64,000 nt of DNA from Clostridium sp. CS001 (lineage in GTDB: Bacteria > Bacillota > Clostridia > Clostridiales > Clostridiaceae), in contig NZ_JAIZZN010000010.1 in the NCBI RefSeq assembly GCF_020443565.1, positions 1 to 64,000 on the forward strand. Direction: 5' to 3'. The translations under genes and the position numbers were made by a program. Below are positions 52,881 through 61,980 of the stretch, one piece after another; position 1 is the stretch's first letter; the number at the start of each line of letters is the position of its first letter. The notes below the pieces were generated by a model. The model searched no databases, was not told where the DNA came from, and saw only the letters and a program-made list of their open reading frames with translations.

Positions 52881-54272
52881 ATGGATACAATAAATGATTA
52901 TTATGTTGATAAAGATCTTTTAAATACAATTTTTGATACTGTAGATGAGTGCGTAGTTGTAGTAGATGAACGTGGAATAATAACTATGATGAGCAGTGGA
53001 TATAAAAAGTTTATTGGTTGCAAAAGCCCAGAGGGAAGACATGTAACCGAGGTTATTCAAAATACAAAACTACATATAGTTGCAAAGACTGGTGAAAAGG
53101 AAGTTGGAGAAATTCAAGAAGTTAATGGTCACAAGATGATTTCTATGAGAGTTCCCATAGTGAAAGATGGTAGGGTTGTAGGTGCTATCGGAAAAGTAAT
53201 GTTCAAGGATTTAAGCAATTTTAAAACATTGAGCAATAAACTAAATAATTTGGAAAAAGAGCTTGAATACTATAGAAATGAGTTAAGTACAGATAGAAAA
53301 GCAATATACACCTTTAATAATATTATAGGCCGTAGTGACAAGAGTATAGAGGTAATGAGCCTTGCGAAAAGGGCAGCGAAAACTGACTCTAATGTATTAA
53401 TTACCGGGGAAAGCGGTACCGGTAAAGAACTTTTTGCTCATTCTATTCATAATGCTAGTAGAAGATGTTTAAAACCCTTTGTAAAGATTAATTGTGGGGC
53501 CATCCCAGCTGAACTTTTTGAATCTGAGATGTTTGGGTATGAGGAAGGAGCCTTTACTGGTGCAAAAAGAACAGGTAAGAAAGGTAAGTTTGAAAGTGCT
53601 AACGGTGGAACTATCCTTTTAGATGAGATTGGTGATATGCCCATGAATATGCAGGTTAAACTTCTAAGAGTTATTCAAGAAAAGGAGTTAGTGAGAGTTG
53701 GTGGAAATGATGTTATAAATGTAGATGTAAGAGTTATTGCATCCACCAATAAGTCTTTAGAGCAGTTAATTAAAGATGGAAAGTTTAGAGAAGATTTGTA
53801 TTATAGATTGGATGTTATGCACTTAAAGTTACCACCCTTAAGAGAAAGAGTAGAAGATATTGAAGAATTGTCAAATGAGCTGAGGATAAAAATATGTAAA
53901 AAATATGGTATTTACTCCGAGGGCATTTCTAGAGAAGCGATCGATTACCTGAAATCTTATAGCTGGCCGGGGAATATAAGACAGCTTGAAAATGTAATAG
54001 AAAGAGCCATTAACTTACTTGATGCAGATCTTTCTATAATGCCAAAACACTTGCCAGAAAAGATAATTAAAAATAAGATAAAAAAGTATTCTTTAGAAAA
54101 TAATTATTTGAAAGACATTGTTGAAACCATTGAAAAGGATCTTATTATGGAATGTTTAAATAAAACAGCTGGAAATAAAAATGAAACAGCAAAGATATTG
54201 GGGCTTAGTAGAGCTGGATTATATAAGAAAATAAATCGTTATAATTTAAGAGAATTGGCAGATCTACAATAA
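52881..54272 (+). CDS. PAS-domain sigma-54 dependent transcriptional activator
   Basis: The 463-residue enhancer-binding protein has an N-terminal PAS domain (about residues 10-110, VDECVVVVDERGIITMMS), an AAA+ domain (about 145-375; Walker A GESGTGKELFA, the sigma-54 contact loop GAFTGA near 223, Walker B GGTILLDEIGDMP) and a C-terminal Fis-type helix-turn-helix (about 435-463, NETAKILGLSRAGLYKKI). It activates RNA polymerase carrying sigma-54. The thiolase gene immediately downstream has a sigma-54 promoter, so it is the evident target. The PAS ligand is unknown. Confidence 0.9.
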   Translation: MDTINDYYVDKDLLNTIFDTVDECVVVVDERGIITMMSSGYKKFIGCKSPEGRHVTEVIQNTKLHIVAKTGEKEVGEIQEVNGHKMISMRVPIVKDGRVVGAIGKVMFKDLSNFKTLSNKLNNLEKELEYYRNELSTDRKAIYTFNNIIGRSDKSIEVMSLAKRAAKTDSNVLITGESGTGKELFAHSIHNASRRCLKPFVKINCGAIPAELFESEMFGYEEGAFTGAKRTGKKGKFESANGGTILLDEIGDMPMNMQVKLLRVIQEKELVRVGGNDVINVDVRVIASTNKSLEQLIKDGKFREDLYYRLDVMHLKLPPLRERVEDIEELSNELRIKICKKYGIYSEGISREAIDYLKSYSWPGNIRQLENVIERAINLLDADLSIMPKHLPEKIIKNKIKKYSLENNYLKDIVETIEKDLIMECLNKTAGNKNETAKILGLSRAGLYKKINRYNLRELADLQ

Positions 54273-54274
54273 TA

Positions 54275-54307
54275 CACATGTAAACTAAGTTTACATGTGC
54301 TTTTTTT
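54275..54307 (+). terminator. Terminator / perfect palindrome TGTAAACT
   Basis: CACATGTAAACT and its complement AGTTTACATGTG around one central base, then TTTTTTT. It terminates the activator gene. The core TGTAAACT-A-AGTTTACA is repeated in degenerate form at 54479-54495. Confidence 0.8.
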
Positions 54308-54478
54308 ATTTTATATAAGATTGCAAAAGGATGATTATTGCAGTATTCTAGGTAACAATTATAGGTAAGAAGAAAAGATAAGGTATAGCAACATATTGAT
54401 AGCCCTTTTAGTGATTCTTTTAACAGGAGGGTTATAATATTAACAAGCATCAAGAGTATAAATGTGTTAAGCTATATA

Positions 54479-54495
54479 TGTAAACTTAGTTTGCG
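54479..54495 (+). promoter_or_regulatory. Candidate upstream activating site for the sigma-54 activator
   Basis: TGTAAACT-T-AGTTTGCG, a near copy of the palindrome core at 54279-54295, placed about 80 bp before the -24/-12 promoter, a usual enhancer distance. Confidence 0.5.
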
Positions 54496-54557
54496 ATTAT
54501 AGTTTATTTTATAGAGCATAAAGCTACGAGAACAATAGTTTTACAGGATTTGTAGAC

Positions 54558-54574
54558 TTGGCATGAAAAGTGCT
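54558..54574 (+). promoter_or_regulatory. Sigma-54 promoter of the thiolase gene
   Basis: TTGGCATGAAAAGTGCT has the invariant GG and GC separated by exactly 10 nt, as required for -24/-12 recognition; five of six -24 bases fit TTGGCA. It lies 144 nt before the thiolase start, just after a sigma-54 activator gene. Confidence 0.7.
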
Positions 54575-54717
54575 ATGTATTATGTGTATAGGAAAAATGT
54601 TAAAGAAAATAATAAGTATACAGATACAGTTTCTTTAAATAATCAATCTTTAATTTGATGTAACAATATATTAAAAAGTAAATAAATTTAAAAGCAAATA
54701 AATGGAGGGTTTCAGAT

Positions 54718-55896
54718 ATGAGAGAAGTAGTAATTGTAGGAGCAGCAAGAACAGCAATAGGGTCCTTTGGAGGAACATTATCAAAAATGTCAGCGGTAGA
54801 ACTAGGAACTGTTGCAGCTAAGGAAGCTATAAAAAGAGCAGGAATAGATGCAGCTATAGTAGAAGAGGTTATTGTAGGTAACGTACTATCAGCGGGACTT
54901 GGACAAAACGTTGCAAGACAAATATCAATACATGCTGGAATTCCTGAGGAAGCGTCAGCACTTACAATAAATAAGATTTGTGGATCAGGACTAAGAGCTA
55001 TAAGCATGGCAGCACAGTTTATAATTGCTGGGGACGCAGATGTAGTTTTAGCAGGAGGAACTGAAAGCATGAGTAATGCAGCCTATGTGCTTCCAAATAA
55101 TAGATGGGGTCAAAGAATGGGCGATGGAACTGTAGTTGATACTATGATTAAAGATGGACTTTGGGATGCGTTTAACGACTACCATATGGGAATTACAGCA
55201 GAAAATATTGCTGAGCAATGGAATTTAACAAGGGAAGATCAAGATAATTTTGCTTTAAGAAGCCAATTAAGAGCAGAAGCGGCTATAAAAGAAGGCAAAT
55301 TTAAAGATGAGATTGTTCCAGTTACAGTTCCTCAAAGAAAAGGTGAACCAATAATATTTGATACAGATGAGTTCCCTAAGATGGGTTCAACTATAGAAAA
55401 ATTAAGCAAATTGAAACCAGCCTTTAAAAAAGATGGAACTGTAACAGCAGGTAATGCATCAGGAATAAATGACTGTGCAGTTATGTTTATAGTTATGTCA
55501 AAGGATAAAGCGGATCAATTAGGACTTAAACCTTTAGTTACAATAAAATCTTATGCTTCAGGCGGAGTAGATCCAAGGATAATGGGATATGGTCCGGTTC
55601 CTGCAACCAGAAAAGCTCTTCAAAAGGCAGGAATGAATGTAGAAGATTTAGATTTAATAGAAGCGAATGAAGCCTTTGCTGCTCAATCATTAGCTGTAGC
55701 TAAAGATTTAGATTTTGATATGGAAAAGGTAAATGTTAATGGTGGAGCTATAGCACTAGGGCATCCAGTTGGAGCTTCGGGTGCAAGAATACTTATTACA
55801 TTAATATATGAAATGATAAAAAGAGATGCTAAAACAGGGCTAGCGACACTATGCATTGGTGGAGGCCAAGGAACAGCGATTATTGTTGAGAGATAA
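54718..55896 (+). CDS. thlA: Acetyl-CoA C-acetyltransferase (thiolase)
   Basis: The 392-residue thiolase has the nucleophile Cys88 ([11 protein letters not shown]), His349 in [10 protein letters not shown] and Cys379 in CIGGGQGTA, the full biosynthetic thiolase set. It condenses two acetyl-CoA to acetoacetyl-CoA at the head of butyrate/butanol formation. GGAGGG ribosome binding site. Expression seems to depend on sigma-54 (promoter at 54558). It is single, not within a bcd/crt/hbd cluster. Confidence 0.92.
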   Translation: MREVVIVGAARTAIGSFGGTLSKMSAVELGTVAAKEAIKRAGIDAAIVEEVIVGNVLSAGLGQNVARQISIHAGIPEEASALTINKICGSGLRAISMAAQFIIAGDADVVLAGGTESMSNAAYVLPNNRWGQRMGDGTVVDTMIKDGLWDAFNDYHMGITAENIAEQWNLTREDQDNFALRSQLRAEAAIKEGKFKDEIVPVTVPQRKGEPIIFDTDEFPKMGSTIEKLSKLKPAFKKDGTVTAGNASGINDCAVMFIVMSKDKADQLGLKPLVTIKSYASGGVDPRIMGYGPVPATRKALQKAGMNVEDLDLIEANEAFAAQSLAVAKDLDFDMEKVNVNGGAIALGHPVGASGARILITLIYEMIKRDAKTGLATLCIGGGQGTAIIVER

Positions 55897-55900
55897 TTGG

Positions 55901-55936
55901 AAAAAAGGATTAGCAAAAAATGCTGATCCTTTTTTC
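55901..55936 (+). terminator. Terminator after thlA
   Basis: AAAAAAGGATTAGCA pairs with TGCTGATCCTTTTTT (one G-U). Confidence 0.9.
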
Positions 55937-55997
55937 ATTAATAATAAAGTATAAACCTAAACATTATGGTATAATCATAATGTTAGGAGGGATACAA

Positions 55998-56516
55998 ATG
56001 GTTAAAATAAGAAATGCTGTACCAAATATGTTTACCTTAAGCAATATGTCTTGTGGTATTATGTCTATACTAATGAGTTTTGAATCAAAATATGTAATGG
56101 CAGCAATGTTTATTCTTTTAGCAGGAATATTTGATAGATACGACGGAAGAATAGCTAGGTATTTAAAGATAGAAAATGATTTAGGTAAAGAGCTAGATTC
56201 ATTATGTGATGTAGTATCTTTTGGTGTAGCACCTTCCATATTGATATTTAATGTTTATAATTTCACACAACTAGGGACTATTGGATACTTAATGGTTTTA
56301 GTATTTCCCGTAGCAGGAGCATATAGGTTAGCAAAATATAATATTACAGAATTTGATGGAGTATTTTCAGGGATTCCTATAACTATTACAGGCACGTTTT
56401 TAGCCCTTTATGCGTTGATAATGCTTAATAATGCGTCAAATTTACTGCCGACTATGTTTTTAATGATTGTGTTATCTTATTTAATGGTGAGCAACTTTAA
56501 GTTTAAAAAGAGATAG
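55998..56516 (+). CDS. pssA: CDP-diacylglycerol-serine O-phosphatidyltransferase
   Basis: The membrane enzyme of about 172 residues has five or six hydrophobic segments and the CDP-alcohol phosphatidyltransferase motif DRYDGRIAR..(8)..GKELDSLCD (about residues 45-70). PssA makes phosphatidylserine from CDP-diacylglycerol and serine, the precursor of phosphatidylethanolamine. Start ATG 55998 follows AGGAGGG; upstream ATGs at 55920 and 55980 lie in or near the thiolase terminator. No psd gene adjoins in the window. Confidence 0.85.
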   Translation: MVKIRNAVPNMFTLSNMSCGIMSILMSFESKYVMAAMFILLAGIFDRYDGRIARYLKIENDLGKELDSLCDVVSFGVAPSILIFNVYNFTQLGTIGYLMVLVFPVAGAYRLAKYNITEFDGVFSGIPITITGTFLALYALIMLNNASNLLPTMFLMIVLSYLMVSNFKFKKR

Positions 56517-56561
56517 ATTTTTATTGAAGTAAAATATATTTTAAATGCAATTATAATAATA

Positions 56562-56590
56562 CCCTCACCTTATGGTGAGGATTTTTTTTA
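56562..56590 (+). terminator. Terminator after pssA
   Basis: CCTCACC and GGTGAGG with a 4-nt loop, then TTTTTTTT. Confidence 0.9.
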
Positions 56591-56615
56591 CGCCATATTT
56601 AATATTGATAAATCA

Positions 56616-56645
56616 TTGACAAACAATACTGAAACTTTGTATAAT
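56616..56645 (+). promoter_or_regulatory. Strong sigma-A promoter of the hydrogenase-maturation operon
   Basis: Consensus TTGACA (56616-56621), 18-nt spacer, consensus TATAAT (56640-56645). Transcription would start near 56652, leaving a leader of about 190 nt before the first gene. Confidence 0.8.
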
Positions 56646-56651
56646 TTAATT

Positions 56652-56820
56652 GTTCGGTTAAGTTAGAATTTTCTGACCAAATGGAACGATAAGTTAATTT
56701 AATATCATTAATTCGAACCTAATTGTAAGGAGTTTTCTAAGCAAAAGGGAGGCGAAAGTATAAAGTATTTATAGGTATACTTAAACCTTCTACGTTTTGT
56801 AGGAGGTTTTATTATTTTTG
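56652..56820 (+). ncRNA. Structured leader with antiterminator/terminator switch (riboswitch candidate)
   Basis: Terminator: AAACCTTCTAC (56783-56793) pairs with GTAGGAGGTTT (56799-56809), followed by TATTATTTTT. Antiterminator: GGGAGG (56747-56752) pairs with CCTTCT (56786-56791), stacked on a perfect 7-bp stem AAGTATA (56756-56762)/TATACTT (56776-56782). The two structures share 56786-56791, so only one can form. Upstream, GTTAGAA-TT-TTCTGAC (56662-56677) enclosed by GTTC/GAAC (56652-56655 and 56684-56687) forms a further stem, a possible sensor part. I recognise no known riboswitch or T-box signature. The regulated genes are TM1266, hydG and hydF. Confidence 0.6.
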
Positions 56821-56839
56821 GTAAATATGGAGGGGGAAT

Positions 56840-57085
56840 ATGGAAAAGAGAATTGGAGTTGTGGGAATTATAATAGAAGAGTTCACCAAGGCTACTTTTG
56901 TTAATGACATACTTCATGATTTCGGGAATTTAATTGTAGGAAGAATCGGAGTACCCTATAAAGATAGGGGGATATTTGTGATTTCTGTAATTGTAGATGG
57001 AACAATGGATGAAATAAGCGCCATGACAGGGAAGATAGGAAAGATTTCTGGGGTAAATGTAAAATCTGCAATAACTAATAAGTGA
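56840..57085 (+). CDS. TM1266-family iron-only hydrogenase system regulator
   Basis: The 81-residue ACT-like/ferredoxin-fold protein (EKRIGVVGIIIEEF..FGNLIVGRIGVPYKDRGIFVISVIVDG) belongs to the TM1266 family, found next to [FeFe]-hydrogenase genes and resembling the NikR C-terminal domain. Its exact function is unproven. It is the first gene after the switch-like leader, with AGGGGG upstream, and is followed by hydG 62 nt later. Confidence 0.85.
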   Translation: MEKRIGVVGIIIEEFTKATFVNDILHDFGNLIVGRIGVPYKDRGIFVISVIVDGTMDEISAMTGKIGKISGVNVKSAITNK

Positions 57086-57147
57086 ATGTAAAATAACAAT
57101 TCAATATAAAAGAGCTAAGAAAATAAAAGATATGGGAGGAATTTAAC

Positions 57148-58563
57148 GTGAAAGAATATAAAGCTGAGGATTTTATCGTTGATTCAGAAATAAAGGATTC
57201 AATAGAATACGGAAAGAATATGGCTAATGACAAAGCCGTTGTCAGAGAAATTTTAGATAAAGCTAAAACTTGTGTTGGACTTACACATAGAGAGGCTTCT
57301 GTACTTTTAAATATAGAAGACACAGAATTATTGCAGGAGATGTTTAAAAGTGCTAAAGAAATCAAAGAAAAGATATATGGTAAGAGAATAGTGATTTTCG
57401 CACCGTTATATGTAAGTAATTACTGCGTAAACAACTGCCAGTACTGTGGTTACAAGCACTCAAATGATAGTTTCGAAAGAAAGAAACTTAACATGGAGGA
57501 GCTAAAGGAAGAAGTTAGAGTTTTAGAATCTTTAGGTCATAAAAGATTAGCTCTTGAAGTAGGGGAAGATCAAGTTCACACGCCAATTGGATATGTACTT
57601 GAATGTATTGAAAATATATATTCAATAAAATTTGATAATGGAAGCATAAGGAGAATAAATGTAAATATTGCAGCTACAACTGTAGAAGAATATAAAATGC
57701 TTAAGGATGCAGACATAGGAACGTATATTTTATTCCAAGAAACCTATCATAAAGAAACCTATGAAAAAGTTCATCCAAATGGTCCGAAACATAATTATAA
57801 CTATCATACAACAGCAATGGACAGAGCAAAGCAAGCTGGAATAGATGATGTGGGTATTGGAGTTCTATACGGATTATATGAATATAAGTACGATACAATA
57901 GCAATGCTTATGCATGCAGAACATTTAGAAGCAAGTACTGGAGTAGGCCCTCATACTGTATCAGTACCAAGATTAAGAGCAGCCGAAAATGTAAGTCTTA
58001 AGGATTATCCGTATTTAGTGACAGACGATGAATTTAAAAAACTAGTGGCAGTATTAAGACTTGCTGTTCCATATGCGGGAATGATTTTATCCACAAGGGA
58101 AGATATAAAATTTAGAGAAGAAGTTTTAGCTTTGGGTATTTCTCAAGTTAGTGCAGGTTCTTGTACTGGTGTTGGTGGATATTCTGATGAATATAATCAC
58201 CATGTAAGTGACGAAAAACCACAATTTGAGGTTGGAGATAATAGGTCACCAAAAGAAATCATAGGAAGTCTTTGTGCAGGTGGGTATATTCCAAGCTATT
58301 GTACTGCATGCTACAGAGAAGGAAGAACTGGGGATAGATTCATGAGACTTGCAAAGACTGGTCAGATACACAATGTATGTCAACCTAATGCTCTTCTTAC
58401 TTTAAAGGAATTCGTAATGGATTACGGTGATGACAATATTACAAAAGTAGCAGAGGAAACTATAAAAAAAGGATTAGAAGAGATACCAAATGAAAAGGCA
58501 AGAGAGGCAACGAAGGAGAAGTTAGACAGAATAGAAAAAGGGGAACGAGATTTAAGATTCTAA
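57148..58563 (+). CDS. hydG: [FeFe]-hydrogenase maturase HydG (radical SAM tyrosine lyase)
   Basis: The 471-residue radical SAM enzyme starts with GTG 57148 behind GGGAGGA. The SAM cluster cysteines are in YCVNNCQYCGYK (CxxxCxxC, about residues 93-100). The C-terminal auxiliary cluster is in YCTACYREGRTGDRF with a further Cys in HNVCQPNA, as in known HydG. It splits tyrosine to give CO, cyanide and p-cresol, building the Fe(CO)2(CN) unit of the H-cluster. Co-transcribed with hydF; hydE is not in the window. Confidence 0.95.
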   Translation: MKEYKAEDFIVDSEIKDSIEYGKNMANDKAVVREILDKAKTCVGLTHREASVLLNIEDTELLQEMFKSAKEIKEKIYGKRIVIFAPLYVSNYCVNNCQYCGYKHSNDSFERKKLNMEELKEEVRVLESLGHKRLALEVGEDQVHTPIGYVLECIENIYSIKFDNGSIRRINVNIAATTVEEYKMLKDADIGTYILFQETYHKETYEKVHPNGPKHNYNYHTTAMDRAKQAGIDDVGIGVLYGLYEYKYDTIAMLMHAEHLEASTGVGPHTVSVPRLRAAENVSLKDYPYLVTDDEFKKLVAVLRLAVPYAGMILSTREDIKFREEVLALGISQVSAGSCTGVGGYSDEYNHHVSDEKPQFEVGDNRSPKEIIGSLCAGGYIPSYCTACYREGRTGDRFMRLAKTGQIHNVCQPNALLTLKEFVMDYGDDNITKVAEETIKKGLEEIPNEKAREATKEKLDRIEKGERDLRF

Positions 58564-58581
58564 TAGTAGGAGGCATAGATT

Positions 58582-59787
58582 ATGCAGCAAACACCAAATG
58601 CTAATAGGCTTCATATAGCTATTTTTGGAAAAAGAAATGTAGGGAAATCAAGTTTGATTAATGCACTTACGGCTCAAGACATTGCTTTGGTATCGGATTT
58701 AGCTGGAACCACCACTGATCCAGTGTATAAGGCTATGGAACTGCTTCCAATAGGGCCAGTTGTTATTATAGATACTGCGGGACTTGACGATCAGGGAGCC
58801 ATTGGTGAGCTTAGAATTAAGAAGACTAAGGAAGTTATGGATAAAACGGATTTGGCTCTTTTGGTTATAGATGGAGAGGCAACAGACTTATCTTTTGAGA
58901 AAGAATGGTATGAAGATTTAAAGCAAAGAAAGATACCTGTAGTCGGTGTTATAAATAAGATTGACAAGAACGAAGTGGCAGTGGAAGATATTCAAAAGAT
59001 AATAGATATACCTTTTGTGAGAATTAGCGCAAAGGATAATGTGAATATTGATGAGCTTAAGAAGGCAATTATGAACATGGCTCCCGAGGATTTTGAAAAG
59101 AGTACAATTGTGGGGGATATAGTAAAAGCAAAAGCTAGAGTAATAGTTGTTGCGCCACAGGATTTGCAGGCACCAAAGGGAAGGTTAATACTTCCCCAGG
59201 TTCAGATAATTAGGGATCTTCTTGATAATGATGCCATGGCTTACGTTGTAAAGGACAGTGAACTTCAGGATGTATTAGATTCACTAAAGGAAAAGCCAGA
59301 TTTAGTAATTACAGATTCACAAGTATTTAAAAAAGTTAACGCTATAGTTCCAAAAGATGTACCGCTTACTTCTTTCTCTATACTTATGGCTAGATACAAA
59401 GGTGATTTAAACAGTTTGGTTAAAGGGGCTAGAGCTATAGATACTCTAAAGGTAGGAGACAAGGTATTAATAGCAGAGGCTTGCACACATCATCCCTTAG
59501 AGGGAGACATAGGACGGGAAAAGCTTCCTATATGGCTTGAGGAAAAGATAGGTGGAAAATTGGATATAACAGTTTGTGCAGGAAGTAGTTTTCCAGAGGA
59601 TTTAAGTGGCTTTAAGCTTGTAGTTCATTGTGGAGCATGTATGTTTAACAGGCAACAATTAATGGCGAGAATTAAGAAGGCTAATATGGAAGAGTTGCCT
59701 ATTACGAATTTTGGAATAGCTATAGCGCATATAAATGGTATATTAGATAGGGTACTTAGTGCTTTTGATGTGAATACACAAATATAA
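58582..59787 (+). CDS. hydF: [FeFe]-hydrogenase maturation GTPase HydF
   Basis: The 401-residue protein has a GTPase domain (P-loop GKRNVGKSS at residues 16-24, DTAGLDD, NKIDK), a middle dimerisation domain and a C-terminal [4Fe-4S] domain with CTHHPLEGDIGREKLP (about 298-313) and HCGACMFNR (about 350-358). HydF is the scaffold on which the 2Fe subcluster is completed before transfer to apo-hydrogenase. It starts 18 nt after hydG. Confidence 0.95.
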   Translation: MQQTPNANRLHIAIFGKRNVGKSSLINALTAQDIALVSDLAGTTTDPVYKAMELLPIGPVVIIDTAGLDDQGAIGELRIKKTKEVMDKTDLALLVIDGEATDLSFEKEWYEDLKQRKIPVVGVINKIDKNEVAVEDIQKIIDIPFVRISAKDNVNIDELKKAIMNMAPEDFEKSTIVGDIVKAKARVIVVAPQDLQAPKGRLILPQVQIIRDLLDNDAMAYVVKDSELQDVLDSLKEKPDLVITDSQVFKKVNAIVPKDVPLTSFSILMARYKGDLNSLVKGARAIDTLKVGDKVLIAEACTHHPLEGDIGREKLPIWLEEKIGGKLDITVCAGSSFPEDLSGFKLVVHCGACMFNRQQLMARIKKANMEELPITNFGIAIAHINGILDRVLSAFDVNTQI

Positions 59788-59792
59788 GGGTA

Positions 59793-59841
59793 ATATCCAC
59801 AACTGAAGTTAAATTGCTACTTCAGTTGTGGATATTTTTTA
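59793..59841 (+). terminator. Terminator of the hydG-hydF operon
   Basis: Perfect 17-bp arms ATATCCACAACTGAAGT and ACTTCAGTTGTGGATAT, then TTTTT. Confidence 0.92.
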
Positions 59842-60014
59842 AAATCATTGTTAAAAAAAAGTCAAAGGCTATATTAATTTTGTCAAAGTTAGTGTAAAAT
59901 TGAATTATAGATAGTTTTAATGTAAACGGTATGATGAAATAAAGAAATTTAGAATTTCATAATTAAGATATAGTGAAAAATAAATATAAGAAACTAATAT
60001 GAAAGGATGATAAT

Positions 60015-60269
60015 ATGATAATTATTAGTGTGTGTGTAGGAAGTGCCTGTCATCTAAAAGGTTCTAGGGAAGTAATTGAAGGTTTGCAAAGATTAATTAA
60101 AGAAAATGACATTTCAGATAAAGTAGAACTTAAGGGCGCCTTTTGCAGTGGGAGATGTATGGAGGCAGTTTCTGTAAGTGTAGATGATAAGGAATTATTT
60201 TCCTTAAATGAAAGTAATGTAGATGAATTTTTTAAGGAAACTATTATGAGGAGCATATCAAATGAATAA
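60015..60269 (+). CDS. Thioredoxin-like [2Fe-2S] ferredoxin
   Basis: The 84-residue protein has the [2Fe-2S] thioredoxin-fold pattern of NuoE/HydC C-terminal domains: CVGSACHLKGS (Cys7, Cys12) and GAFCSGRCMEAVSV (Cys44, Cys48). It probably shuttles electrons to or from the sensory hydrogenase, whose gene overlaps it by 8 bp. AAAGGATG ribosome binding site. Confidence 0.85.
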   Translation: MIIISVCVGSACHLKGSREVIEGLQRLIKENDISDKVELKGAFCSGRCMEAVSVSVDDKELFSLNESNVDEFFKETIMRSISNE

Positions 60270-61980
60270 CATAAATTTTTCTAAAGCAGATTGTAGAAAT
60301 TGTTATAAGTGTCTTCGTTCATGCCCGGTGAAGGCAATAAGATTTGAAAATGAACAAGCTATTATAGATGAGGAAAGATGTATAGAATGTGGACATTGTC
60401 TTACCATATGCCCACAAAATGCTAGAGAAATTAAAAGTGATTTAGATACTGTTAAAGAGGCTATAAAAAAAGGTAAAAATGTTATAGCAAGCTTAGCGCC
60501 CTCTTTTGCTGGTTTTTTTGATATGCAGCCTGGAAAAGTAGTGTCAGCATTAAAAAAACTAGGATTTAACATAGTAGAGGAAACGGCAGTAGGAGCAGAG
60601 GTAGTATCTAATCTATATAATGAGTATGTTAAAGAAAATGAGCAAGAAGTGTATATAACCACATCTTGTCCATCAGCTAATTATTTAGTGGAGAAATATT
60701 TTAAAGAGATTATTCCATATTTAATTCCCACAGTATCGCCAATGATAGCCCATGGAAAGTTATTAAAGGATAAGTTTGGCACAGAAAGCTTTGTTGTATT
60801 TATAGGTCCATGCCTTGCAAAAAAATCTGAGTTCCAAAGTTATTCAAAGGAGAATATAATTGATGCAGTATTAACTTTTGATGAGATAAACTTATGGACG
60901 TCTGAACTTGGAATAGAAATAGATGAGTTAAAAGAAGAAAAATTCGATACAAATCCCTATAGCAGAGGACAAGGATTTCCTCTTGGAGGAGGTATTATTG
61001 AAGCTATGGGTGAAAAATTAGAAAAAAGCCCGCTTTCAGTTATTACTGTTAGTGGAATGGAAGCATGTATGGAAGTCTTTAATAGTATTAAAAGTGGCGA
61101 TTTAAAAGGAGTGCTAATAGAAGCAAGTGCATGTGATGGAAGTTGCATTGGTGGACCGGTTATGATCAAGAATGGTGAGAATTATTATACCAAGTTAAAA
61201 AAGGTTAGAAACTATATAAAGAGCCGTAAAAACTATAATGATCCAAAGGATATGGAGGTACCACAAAATATAAATTTCTCTAGGGAATTTGCGGAAAGGC
61301 AAGTAAAAAGAGTTTTAGCTACAGAAGAAGAACTTACAGCTATCATGAGAGAAATGGGAAAATATGAACTCAAAGATGAACTCAATTGTGGAGTTTGTGG
61401 ATATAATACCTGCAGGATGAAGGCTCAAGCAGTATTTGAAGGTATGGCGGAGACAAATATGTGTCTTCATTATATGAGAACTAAGGCCGAAAGCCTTGCT
61501 AATGAAATAGTTGAGCATACTGCTAGTAATATTATTTTGCTAGATGGGGAAATGAATGTGAGAGAGATAAATCCAGCGGCTCAAGCTGTGTTTAAAATTC
61601 AACATCAAAATATAATTGGTAAGCCTATATCTATGCTTATTGATGATGAGGATTTTAGAAATGTAAAAGAAACTGGGCAAAGTATAACGGGCAAAAAGGT
61701 TGCTTATCCAAAGTATGGGGTAGTATTTATAGCTAATATAGTGTATCTACCAAAGCAAAACATGGTGCTTGCAAGTATGATTAATGTTATCAGCGAAGAG
61801 AAAAACAAAAAAGAACTTATGAAGGTTAAAGAAAATACCTTAAATGCAGCTCAAGAAGTTATTGAAAAACAAATGAGAGTTGCGCAAGAAATAGCAAGTC
61901 TACTAGGTGAAACCACTGCAGAAACAAAGATTATTTTAACCAAGCTTAAGAAAATAGTTGCGGGGGAAGATGGTGATTAA
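60262..61980 (+). CDS. PAS-containing sensory [FeFe] hydrogenase (HydS-like, group C)
   Basis: The 572-residue protein has two [4Fe-4S] ferredoxin clusters (Cys11, 14, 17, 21 and Cys40, 43, 46, 50) and a compact H-cluster domain with ligands Cys136 (TSCP), Cys184 (GPCLAKKSE), and Cys291 and Cys295 (ACDGSC). An extra [4Fe-4S] motif CGVCGYNTC follows at about 385-410, then a PAS domain (about 425-515) and a helical tail. The proton-relay cysteine before Cys136 is Ser135, as in low-activity sensory hydrogenases. It probably senses H2 or redox state and signals to the SpoIIE-type phosphatase encoded directly after it (stop and start abut). Confidence 0.88.
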   Translation: MNNINFSKADCRNCYKCLRSCPVKAIRFENEQAIIDEERCIECGHCLTICPQNAREIKSDLDTVKEAIKKGKNVIASLAPSFAGFFDMQPGKVVSALKKLGFNIVEETAVGAEVVSNLYNEYVKENEQEVYITTSCPSANYLVEKYFKEIIPYLIPTVSPMIAHGKLLKDKFGTESFVVFIGPCLAKKSEFQSYSKENIIDAVLTFDEINLWTSELGIEIDELKEEKFDTNPYSRGQGFPLGGGIIEAMGEKLEKSPLSVITVSGMEACMEVFNSIKSGDLKGVLIEASACDGSCIGGPVMIKNGENYYTKLKKVRNYIKSRKNYNDPKDMEVPQNINFSREFAERQVKRVLATEEELTAIMREMGKYELKDELNCGVCGYNTCRMKAQAVFEGMAETNMCLHYMRTKAESLANEIVEHTASNIILLDGEMNVREINPAAQAVFKIQHQNIIGKPISMLIDDEDFRNVKETGQSITGKKVAYPKYGVVFIANIVYLPKQNMVLASMINVISEEKNKKELMKVKENTLNAAQEVIEKQMRVAQEIASLLGETTAETKIILTKLKKIVAGEDGD

